Translations under genes and position numbers: made by a program
Notes under the pieces: model-generated
Told to the model about the DNA's origin: nothing
The model's input: the letters and a program-made list of their open reading frames with translations, nothing else
Databases searched by the model: none
Assembly: GCA_033964015.1 (NCBI GenBank)
Contig: CM066912.1
Coordinates: 27,279,532 to 27,343,531 of the forward strand
Direction: 5' to 3'
Length of the DNA: 64,000 bases
Source of the DNA: Scolanthus callimorphus
Taxonomy: Eukaryota > Cnidaria > Anthozoa > Actiniaria > Edwardsiidae
Shown: positions 36,701 to 48,700 of the stretch, one piece after another
How positions within the stretch are numbered: position 1 is the first letter of the stretch
Layout: every line of letters starts with the position of its first letter

Positions 36701-39700
36701 GGGAGAGGCCGAAACTCTGCCCGCTAACGTTTGCGTTGTTTCTCGGGAAACTCAGATCTCTAATTCTTAGGATCGAGCCTCTGGTTTCCAGGGTGAAATT
36801 AGAGGCATCTTTTCAAAGAATATCGATACATTAATCAATCCTGTGCTTGTCGATACAAATCGATGAAAATCGATATCATTATTGAAAAATCGATAATCAC
36901 AACAGAGCTAGCTATCAATTTTTATCGATTACCGATAAAATCAATCGATTAAAATCGATTAGTATCGACAAATATCGATTTTATTCGGGTATCGATTTAT
37001 CGATTTGTTACGCCGGGACTATTGAAGGAGCTCTTAAAATATAATAGATTGCAAAGCACGTACGAGTGCTTAGGGTGGGTATGATAATGAAATATATGGT
37101 TATGTTTCTTGCATGGCAATTTCGATTTCGGTGATTTTAAAGGTTGAGTCATACTAAAATCACCTAAAAGTCACCACTCCAGTGTATGCCAAGCATAATA
37201 TCATAGCAAAATGCTGTTTGTTAATTGTTGTGACTTAATTAATTATGTACGCGAAGGCAAAATTTTCCATTCCAAATTGATAACCATTGATAGCTTTTTC
37301 GAAGGCAATGAATTAGTTGATCTAGTCGATAATAGTGTAGACAGGAGTTTGAAATTATGTACAGTTTTGACAGATAACTTCTTCTTCAAGCTTGACTTAC
37401 CAAAGATCAAAAGAGCATCGGTGTCGAAAGTTTGCATGACAAAACAGCGATGAGTTGGACAATCAGTACAGGGGCGTGGGTTCCTAAAGCACAATAGCGT
37501 TACTATAGAAACCACTGCTTCAGTTCAAGCAGCCCTATGAAAACAATTAGCCTAATGCTTGGAGCTTTGTTACGCTAGCTAGACTATTGTTAACCTCCCA
37601 AGGAGGTTAAGCCCCGAGATTGAGAAAATAGGGGTGCTTGAGCTGTGCTTGAGTTGGCACTGGGGAGTGGGGTACATTGGACGCCATTCTCCAGCAAGCA
37701 GAAAGCTGATCTTTTTTGTGCGCCGTGTATTTCGCATTCTTTATTTAGTGTAGCATGTCCCAATAGTATCCCTGGCAAATGCCAACAAAGAAACGTACCC
37801 CTCATTCGAGAGGAAAATAAAATTTCGTTATGTTTTGTGTACTTAAATTTGTATCCTTATCAAACAACTGCCAAGCCTGAAAAAACACAGGCAGAAAAGT
37901 GAATTATGATTCTTTTTGCCCGTAGACTTTGTAAACAATCCTGTTGACTCTGACGTCCAGCTACCACGTCGTCTTCAGATCGACTCATTATAAATACGAC
38001 ATAAATTAGGACACGAAATCTGACAGTATTTTCGGTATAACATTTCGCAAAAAATGTTGTTTTATGATCCGTGCTTCTATCTCAGTGTTCTTGATTAATG
38101 AGCATTCTTTATGCTCTGTCGTCCCAATAATTAAACTCCATGTATTATTCCCTGGCGCAGAGCAAAATTAAATTTCCCATCTTAGAGCAAAAAGTAACGA
38201 GCTTTTCGCCTTGTTTTTCAATATTACTTGTTTTATACACTCTTTTTTTATAAGAACCTTTTTTATAAGAACGTTCAGCCTGAAATTTACCCAAATTTTA
38301 AGAACATGCTGAAGAAATGCCTGAGCCTCAGATAGGAGCAAAATAGATTTATTTTCAGTGATGCGTTCTAAAATCCAGAATCAAATGTGTTAATAATAAT
38401 AACTCTCTTAAATACTTCATTGGTATGTATCCTGCTATAAGATCTAGGCATATTTCAGGTTCCGAAGTCACTGAAATGTAAGAACATCCGTAAGAACATT
38501 TCCAGCCTCACACTGCTCCAAAAATAAGAACGGCCCAGCCTCAACTGAAAATTAGACGTTCTTATATAAAAAAGAGTGTATATGAGTAAAAACTTTCTCC
38601 TTTGTAAATAATATTTTAAAAAGCTCTTGCGGTAAAATTCATCTGCTTGCACCTTCGCCAATACCTAAATTGCTAGTGAATACAAAATTAGTGTTGTAGT
38701 CACGAAGCAAACTTATTCCAGGAAAAAAAATATATTGGTTAGAAGGGGCTAAATGATACCGTAGAACTCAACATCTGTGATGTTGACAAGCTCATAATTG
38801 TTTCTTTTTCGTGTAGGTTTTGGTTCGTGTACAAATGTGAACAATTTGGTTGAAGCGTAGAGACACAAGAAAAATTAATCTATTCAAGTTTAGCTCGCGC
38901 AGTCAATATTCCGTAATGCCAATGGTGATTCTTATCTCTAAAATTCTTAAAAATAGAGATATCTTTTAAAAATTCAATTCCAGGAATTGAACTGCTGTGA
39001 GCAGTTGTCATTTCTGGCTGGAAATTATCTCTTTTTCGCTTCGAAAGCTTTCGAAAATTATTTCGTGCAAGCGCAGAGTACACGTGACCAATTTGCAAAT
39101 ATTTCTAAGCTATGACATAAGGAGAAACCCACTTTTTGGTGGCGGAAAACTATTTTTTAGACTTTTTAACACGTAAAATATTATGTCTCAGGGACTGCAT
39201 CAAGGTCTGTTCCATAACCCGGTTACTAGAAATAAGTAACATCTTGTAAAAGCATTAGGTTAATCTCCTAGAATTGCGTTAGCTGGAATTTAATATCATG
39301 CTATCTTTTGCCTGGCAAAATCTGCCCTGGCAAGGCACACCCAACAATGTCAGACCATTCGCTGTCAAGAAAAGTCCATTTCTGAGCCATTCCTTTGAAA
39401 TAAATCTACTTTACTGACTTTAAATTCTAGGAAAAACTATCGATTTTTATCTTGTCCAGTTCGTGAGGATTTAGATACGGAATTCGTGTTGTAAAATTTT
39501 CGTGCGTTCGTCGCAAATTCGTGTGCTACCTAATTGGAAATTCAATTTCATGATATTTGAGCCTTAGACCTATTTCCTGTACAGTGCGATTCAATTGTGT
39601 TTTGTGAGAATAAAAATCCTCTAGGGAAACCAACAGTTATGCTCATTTCTGCTTGGTGAAACGAAGTTAGAGTGGGAGACAATATCCAATAGTTAAATCT

Positions 39701-42700
39701 TTACCTCCGGGAAAATTTTACTGTAAATTTTTCACTTTCACTGTCGCAAAGCCAGACAGATTACATCTGTCAGTACAGAACCCGATATCAATGATGTTAT
39801 TGTTTTGTCCGCGATCTACGTATGCAAATTATTTTATTAAAAACAACTTTCGACATCAAAGAACCTGGAAAAAAATACCTTCACGCCTTTAGTTTTTCGC
39901 TTATGAAAAATTCGAAGTATATTCCGTCAAGCCAGCAGTAGTTAGCAATTTATTTATATATTTACGGAGGACGGGAGAAAATTTTTGCTGGCGTCGAAAC
40001 AATGCAACTTTACTGAGTCCATTGCATTTAGCGTGAGTTATCGTTTTCGGGAGTGAGAAAAATATATCATTAGCATAAAAAATCACGTTTTTTTACGATT
40101 TTACCTCTGCGTTAAGCTTCTACAAGCATTCTAAGAGAAATAATGTTGAATTTCTTAGAGGTAGGCGAGACATAGGGTGATCCAGAGAGGTTTTTGGATG
40201 ATTGCGTTATGGGGTAAGGGCTCATGACTCAGCGTGATACGAAGTTGTATTCGTAATTTCTACAAGACAAAGCGAAGTACTAAACGCTTCGTACATTTCC
40301 CATTGTTATTATAATTTCTCGAGGCCAGGAACAGAATAAATTAACAGCCCTGGCATTAAAATAAACATTTCAAGCAGCAATGATCCAATCAGAGTCGAGA
40401 ACGCCAGACGAACTTGTCACTTGCTTCAAGCTGACAATCGATTTCAGCAGCAGACAATACGTAGCTGTCAATCAAACTAAGGGGTCGCGACTCGCGATCG
40501 AGAACTTGCATTTTGAAAACCAAAGCAATATCACTTTAGGTTCTTTGGGCCAGGTTCAACCATTTCCAAACCTCTGGCCTTTCAGACAAGCCGATGAGCT
40601 GGAACGCGGCTCACGAACGTTTATCAGGGGTATTTTGATCAGAATTCAGAGGCATTTGTACGTGTTTTCTAGAACGGGACAGAGACATGAATGGCTGTTG
40701 GTTGTAGCAAAGGCAATCTTCACGATTTGGAAATTCGGCATCGTTTATCACTATCAGAACTTGGACTAGACTTGAAGCGTTCAAGCGCAAATCTGCAAAA
40801 CTGGCGGGGCTGGAAGTTGATAGTATGAACCAGGGGAATAAGCTAAAAAGGAAGAAGAAAACCATGGGTTAGTGTGGACGTTTTGAATTTCGTGCTCGAA
40901 GCATGTCCGTGAACGGCTGAAGTGTTTGTGTGCTATTCGCACCTCGGATTTCGCGCTGGTTTTGTGAAAAATAGATTCCCCACGAACTCGAAAGTCTCAA
41001 AGCACATTCCATATACTATAGTGAGGAACCATAGTTTAGGAATCATTCAGTGTTTTCTCCGAATGGTTTATTTTTAGGCCTGGTAATCCTTCGAAAAGAC
41101 ACCGAGATCGCCTCAACGCGGAGCTGGATAACTTAGCACGCTTGCTTCCATTCCCCGAAGAAACAGTCACGAAACTGGACAAAATCTCTATCCTGCGACT
41201 AACAGTTAGCTACCTAAGAGCCAAGAGCTTTTTCCAAGGTAAGAAGTGATGAATTTTTAGATATTTCCCCTAATAAAAAGCCTCAAAGTTTTATATTTCT
41301 GAGAGACTTTTACGAGCGCGCGGATAAAAATGAGCTTCGATTTCTTGTCGATAACTTCACGATTTGGAACCAACACGTGAAATAAGCCAATTAGTTTCCC
41401 GCACGCTTCGGTTTTATTGAAGTCAAAAAGTAGCAACGCTTTAGAAAGAGGACTAGAGAACTGGAAGTCCGATCGATGATTCTTCAAGATTGTTTTTCAA
41501 GGCCATATGATCGATTGCACTCTAACAGATCGCAAGAGAGATTCTGTGATATTTGCGCGTCGCGCGATGTCTTTTGGCTTTGCCAAAACGCGATTTTAAC
41601 TTCGGCCTGGCCGATCACTTTCAGTTCAGGTCAGCTAGAAGTAAAGTGTAGTTAATAAGTATACTACTCTTGGTTGAAGACTAAGGTCATATGGTCTAGC
41701 GGGTATGTTATTTAAAGCATTTTTTAGATGAACATGAGTCGCGCGAGTTGTTCATGTCTGACTTTATTTGCATTTGACCAGACAATCTGCTCGAGAAAAG
41801 TATTCGCTAATTTCCACGCTCAAATTGCGTTTGAATTTCAATCTGGAAAAACCCCGATATTTAACAGCGCTAAGCAATTTAAATTTCTTACAACACTATT
41901 AAAATGATCTATTTTCTGGAAAATAATAATATGATTTTGTCTAGTTTTAAAACAATCTGCCGATGTACAGTACTGTAACATATCCCACTAAACAAAGCAC
42001 CTCTCAGGCATTTCATATTGCTAACATTTTTCTATTTATGCCAGGAATTTAACGTTTTCATTCTAAACTACCATGATATGACTGTTTTGGATAATGCTAA
42101 ACCTTTAGTGTTCGCTTTATCACAATTCACACAATGGAATTGAAATTAGACATCGTCGTTAGCGCAAGACACGAAGTGAAAAGACACAAAATCCTCCCAA
42201 AGAACCACATATTTTTCCCAAAAAGATAACCGAAGCTTTAGACATAAAATACGAATTGTACCAAAGCGAAAGTAATTGGGAATTTAGAATAAAAACGTTA
42301 ACAAATTGTTTTTGCCTGGACAACGTCGAAGGCGTAGGCGTATTTGTCTTCGGTCACTGACCAAGTTAAATATTCCAACAAAATTCATATTTGGCACGGA
42401 AAGTCGTCGTTCTGGGACTATTTCTCGTTTAATTGCTACCCTAATCCAAGTCATAAGCTAGAAGAATGATGTAGGGGTTTTGTTTCTAGTGAAATAGGGT
42501 TGCTTGGCTAAGAAATTGGGATAAAAATATGTCGTGAATGGGGTGTCTCGCAAACGGCCACGACTCGCTAGCCGAGCGCTTTTCACACCTTCCAGCCTTT
42601 CAAAGGGCTTTTCCAGCGCCAGGAGTCACGCTTTCGCTTTGCCACAAAATTGTTTATAAATGAGGCTCACGCAACGGTCACCAAACATTCCCAGATAAAA

Positions 42701-45700
42701 GGATCTATAAAAATCTTTTCATTCTTTTAGATCCCTTGAAATATCTTCGGTTTTTTTTCTACGAGAAAAAGACTCAAAACTTGTTGCGAAATGGCTTCCG
42801 CGATTTTCAGTTTTACGAAATAAACATAAAAGATCGCGCACTATTCATAGGAAGTCACGCCTTCGTTTCTAATTCGAAAGCGATTTCCTGACAATTTGTC
42901 CCAATCTTAGTCCCCAAAAGGTCATTCTATACGGGGCTTTTAGTTTGGCTGTTGGAATAACCTTGTGTAGAACACAGTTTTGGGGGATTAAAACGGCCGA
43001 CAGTCTCAGCGGGGAAAAGAAGACATCATTGTTTGTGCCTGCGTTTGAAGTATCCGTCGCCCCGAGAACCTACAGAAAATTCCTAATCCCCTCTACGGGA
43101 TATCCCGAACAAAAGTATAAAGTGCTCTGTAGCGCAAAACTCGTTGCGTTCAGTAAAGCCTTATTATAAAGCTTACATCGATAGAGCGGGATGCAAATAT
43201 CGTAAAGATTTCATATTCTCTTTACGCGCTGCTGGGCCTTTAGCAAAAATAAGAGCTCAAAGAAACAAAATATAGATTTCACTTCCAAGGCTTGAAATTC
43301 TTGATTCTTGTTCAAAAATGATGGTCACGTTTTGGTAACATGAACGCCGAACGTGAGCGCCGGCTTCGTTTAAATTTCAAAAGTTGTACGTGACTTGAAA
43401 GCAAATGAACTACAAGCAGCTTGTCATTTTGCCAAAATAGTTTTTATTTTGTTTGTCTAGAGACAAGAATAACATATTATCCTCTATTCCTTCAATTTAC
43501 AATCCAAAATAGATCACTTTACTGTGCAGTTGCAAGAAATTTTATTATGTTGAATTTCAAAGAACAGATTTAACACTTGAACTTCACAAAAATGCTGCAC
43601 TTAAAAAATTCTAGTGCTAACAAATTTCACATATATAGAGGATATTACACGGTGGCGCGAAGATGAGTTTTTTTTTCGAGTGGCAAGAACAATATTTTAC
43701 AAATAAGCGCAGCGAATGAGTAAAATATTTTTTTTGACCCGAGAACATAAAACTCATATCTTCAAGCCACCATGTAATTTTCTTTTTATTATATAGACAA
43801 ACTAGAAAAAAATATTCCAAATTGATTTCCAAGCACTTTTGTTTGACCGATATCCTCACTAGTGAGGATATGGAAAATATGTCACTCAGGTCCTGGATGG
43901 AGCCTCCTGGATGTAGCTTCGTATGAGATTTAGGAGTGGCATATTTCCCGGTAAAACACTTGTGTCTATATAATAATGCCCAATCTTGTCAATTTTTGGC
44001 TGGTGATATCACTGCATTTATGCGTTAAAAAATTTTGTGACTTTGTCATTGTGCAACTTGATCAACAAAACATTGCTCAGAAATCACACCAAACTTGGAT
44101 CCCACTTACACTAGTGATTTGTGATTTCAACAATTACAGAAAAATTACTGCACCAAATGGTCCCAAAATTACTTTCACAAATGGATCATAAACAAAATTG
44201 TGTCTATTTGTACCAAATGTGTATTTCTGAAAAAAAAACCCTATCAAGAAGGGAAATTCTGAAAGGATTGTTTTGCCTGATCCCATTGTCCATACATATA
44301 CAACATTGTACGTATAATTCCAGAAGTTAACCATATATCCCTCCCAGGGAAGGGGATTGAGATAGGTATTCCCCCTACCCCTCTTCCCTCTTTGAAAAAT
44401 ACAGTTGTATGGGAAATAAAATGAAACATGAATGCCCCACCCCTCTGGAATTTCAAGTCCCTTCTATGTGAAGGGCATGTGTTTTGATCTGGTGTGCCCT
44501 TAGCAAACATGTTTGTTAGTAAATTCCTTCAATATGGTGGGAGTATGGAAGTTTTTTCATGGAGTTAGCAGAGCTTTATTATTAATAAAGTACTAAAAAT
44601 ACTGATTAACTTTATTCTCCTTTTTGTTTTTCCAGTTAATGGAAAAAATGGGCAAGAAGAGAGCTGTGAAGATTTGGTGCGGGAGTTTGAAGGGAATGGT
44701 TGTTTTCACAGTTGTCGCTTGAGGTAAATATAACTCAGAATGTGTGGTTCCAGAAAATATCCAGCCCCCCCCCCCCCACACACACACACACAGAAGGGTG
44801 TGTTGAAAAGTGATCCCCATCCCCACCCCTCTAGAATTTCCAATCCCTTCTGTGGGGGGAGGGGGAATGAATATTCTCTGGAACCACACAATATGAATTT
44901 CGATTGATGGTTAGACTCCAAAATAAATTGAGGTGAAATGTTTCATATCTATATTATTGCAGGGGTGTGCCACCGTCACCTCAAAGCCCTGACCCTATCC
45001 CAGACCTATATTTGCAAAAAATGACACCCTATCCAGATCTTTCAGTGAAAAAACACCCTACACAACCCACCCTTTCAGCTGAACTTGTGCTAAAACTATG
45101 TGTGATTTGATTTAATAATTCGTGAACTGTGGCACTGCTCAGTAGAAAGCGTGTTCGCTCAGTTTAATAGGTCTTAAATTGAATACATACCCCAGCCGGA
45201 ATTAGAGACCCTGCCCCAGACTGAAATAGTTCCCTATTGCAGACCTCTTCTCATCAAAACAACACCCTATCCCAGGCCTCAGAACTAAAAAAAATATACC
45301 CTATAGGGTGGCACATACCTGTACGCCTTATCACCTTATATCAGGAAGTATGACATGTGAAACCCCAGGGGGAGGGGGGTATTCAGGAATAGCATGACTC
45401 ATTAAAGGAGCACTCACTCGCTTAATTTTTGTACAACCTGTCAAAAAATAAGTCTAATTCTAATCACCAAAAATACATTTAAGTTTACAAGGAATAACCA
45501 AAATAACAGTCCAGGTTTGTTAAATGACCTTTTAACTGTTACATCAATACAAATCTATAGTGTTTTTATCTATTATCAAGAGGATGGAATTGGATTGTGA
45601 TTTGAATGATTTGCTCGTCAAGCAAGCGTGTGAGTGCCCCTTTAAAAATATGATGGAGGGCGACAGATTTTTGGGGGTTGAGAGCCATCTTCAAAACAAA

Positions 45701-48700
45701 GTTATCAAATGCAATCAAAATATCATACAACATTCTCTAAATCAGCTGATGGAAATGGATGCTTTTTCTGACTCAGTATGTTGCTAGGCTGACAAAATAG
45801 TGCCTGACTGAGGCTCTTTTAATAGGCTTTCCACTGTTAGACAAAATACCGCTGGGTTTGGAGTTAATTGATTCTTCTCTATGAGTGGAGGAAATTGCAC
45901 AGCAATTGAGCTCTTTGAAATTCTGTTAGGTTCGATTCATGAGGCTTGAAATATCATAGCAGATCATAGAGAATGTTTGTCATTTTCTTTGAAATATTTT
46001 GGGTTTCCTGACCAGGCAACTGGGGTTGTATCATTTCCTTTTAGACAACCCATAACGCAGTTCCATTTAAATCATTTTTCCCATTTCGTGGCTAGCAAGA
46101 TTACAATTTTAAAAGTCTTTAAAGTATCATTGTCTCTGGTAATTTTATTTTTAAAGCAAACTTTAAGTGGTCCAACCTGCTAATGTTGTTAAAGAGCTTC
46201 ACAAGCAGATAAAACACTTGAGTGGCTTTTAAACATTTTTCATTCTTTCTAACAAGAGGAAACCTGTAGAGTACAAGCTAGACACATGTTTCTGTAATCT
46301 ACAACCAATAAATATTTTGCCTTTTGGCCTTTTGTCCTAAGAAGAAAGTACATAGTGTCCGGCACTTCTCTTAAACTCTAACGTGAGATTTGACTTAAGA
46401 CTGTACAGTTTGATTTTCAAAATCACATGACTTTCACAAGCACTTGTTGAAGTTAAGACTCCTGAAAAAGGCATTACATGCCTCTCCACGTCCCTTGCTT
46501 TCTTGTTTTTGAATAAGACCACATGTACATAAATTTCAGCCGACATGTCGTGCTTACAGTAATAGCCCTATAGTTTGTTGTAAATAAGAGTTCTGCTAAC
46601 ACGATTTCACTTTCCTCTTCCTAACACGACCTCCCAAACTCAAGGATATGTATTCTAAGGGTGATTATTTTGTGTGAGAAACTAGTTTGAATGCTTTTTT
46701 CGCGGCCTTTCCTTTCTCCCACAAAATTTTCATTTGAAATTACGTTTTGTTGTGAGCAGGTTAAAGTCATGTCTTCACTTCAATTTTCTTTGTTTCCTAA
46801 CATGACCTTCTATCGCAATGATGTATGCTAAGTGTTTATTTTTGTGTGAGACTAGCTTAAGCTTGAATCAGCCTTTCCTTCCTCCATCCCAAACTTCAAT
46901 TTGTTATTTTGTATTTTTCCTATCTATTTTTCATCCCACTTTTGTCATGTAGCTAGGACATTCTGAAAAAGCCTGTATCTTTGTACTGCATTAATTGCAT
47001 GACGGACCATGGCAAATGTGTAGAGTAGCAACCACACTTGATACAAATGAGTCCTTAAATTGCATTTTAAAATCTACCCTTAGGGTATAGACTTTAAATT
47101 GGCACTTAGCTTGTTATTAATGATGTCTTAAGAGTACAATGGATGCAAATAGAAATGGTAGAAGTGCAATATCTGGAAAATTTAGCGTGAAATAGGTTTA
47201 GGAATGGAAAAAAATGAAAGCGGATTTAGTGTCAAGTTAGTCTGAATCTGGTCCGTTTAAATGTTTAGAATACCCAATAAACATTCGTATACAGTAAGCT
47301 TGTTCAATAAACCTTTATTTACCAGAACACTACAGATTTGGAGATATTATTTTCTGTTATAATAAAGCGGATGAGATTCAACTATTTTACCTTTTTGAAA
47401 TCTGAACAGGCCATAGTTTTCGAACTGTTAAATAGATTTTCTTCCGTTCTGAGCGAGACTCCTTGTATTTAATTTTGCGCCCATTTTTTGGATCCTTTTA
47501 TATATTCCGTGCAAATTTCTAATCGATTCTACTTTCGTATTCGTGGAAACGCTCGTGAATAATTTCAAACGATTTGTTGCGCGTATGTTTCTCAACTGCA
47601 GAACAACACGAAAATTAAGTTCGTTATAAACGCAAAATTCAGTCAACAGCTCACTTATTGCGTTTTAAATTTCAATATTTCAACTACAATACAAAAAGCT
47701 CGTAATAAGCGAAAAATTCAGTCAACAGCTTACGCATTGAGTTTCAAATATGTTTTCGCTTAACTTTAATGTTTTCTCGCTACCGTGGACCTTTCAGAAC
47801 AAGCGAAAAAGAATTCACGATAACTATTCACGCAACATTGTATGCTATAAGTTAAAACCCGGTTGTGCGATATTACAGCCGAACTTGTTGCTTCGCGCAA
47901 GTGCAGTCTGGCTTTCTGTCACGACGGAAAACCAGTCGAGTGCACTAGGCGCGAAAAAGAGCAAGAACCGATTGGCTTAGATGGTGGTTGAACGTGCGTT
48001 ATATACCAAAAATCGACGTTTGGAACGCGTAGTACGTAACAACGGATTTAGCTGTAAATGGATGGCTTTTCAGAAGTGCTGTACATGTTCGTGATGCTGG
48101 TTTTATTGGCAGCTAATATCGTCCGCGCGTGGTGACCTTTCGGGACGCGGCAAAGTGAGCTTGATCCTCAAGCATGGACGCTTTAGTGCAGTCAAACCAG
48201 CTGTTCCTTTGAGTTCACTCCTCCGCGTAATAGTCCAGTTAATTTCCCAAATACAAAAATAATAGCTCGTGCCTGGACAAATACTATAACTACAATATTG
48301 CCTCTTGTGTCTGAGCCATTAAGCTTTGGGATAATCTTCCTAAACAATTGATTAAATCCACCTAAAAGGCATTGAAATTCTGATGCAGATCTAATAGATG
48401 ATTTGTCGGGGCATGCATCGCGAAAAAAGAAACTAATAAATTGCACTTAAAAATCAAATTTCTTGTGCAGTATTCTTGAGATTTTGTTCGTGACGATCAA
48501 CTTTTTTTAATGTATACTAGCCTTGTTTGTATGCTAAAATGTGTCAGACTGACAGTATTAAGTATTTGATTTTTGTCCAGTTTCTGAATTGTGATGGCAT
48601 CAAAGAAGTAGTGCATTATATGCAGGCAATAGTTTCCTTTAAAAGAAAGATATTTGATGTCTCACCAGATTTGTCATATCACACCAATAGCTTTGTAGAA

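Larger units (their letters stand above)
24716..41077. other. AhR-like intron 1 (16.4 kb)
   Basis: No further coding exon was recognised. The first ~4 kb is AT-rich and nearly repeat-free to my eye; later parts hold the mobile elements listed. Frames such as 26733-27086 (minus, 117 codons), 32233-32490 and 40380-40769 (plus, 129 codons) have no recognisable domain. An (ATT)n microsatellite is at 27452-27482, and a short telomere-like CCTAACCCTAACCCAAACCC at 32545-32564. Confidence 0.55.

Noticed and set aside
40380..40769. 129-codon plus-strand frame in AhR-like intron 1
   Set aside because: No domain, no splice support; probably chance in a less AT-rich patch, although an alternative promoter there cannot be excluded.
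40825..40867. ATG followed by a basic peptide ([14 protein letters not shown]) and a GT donor, 210 bp upstream of the bHLH exon
   Set aside because: It looks like an AHR first exon, but it ends in phase 1 while the bHLH exon needs phase 2, and joining gives a stop. The exon at 24618-24715 fits exactly.
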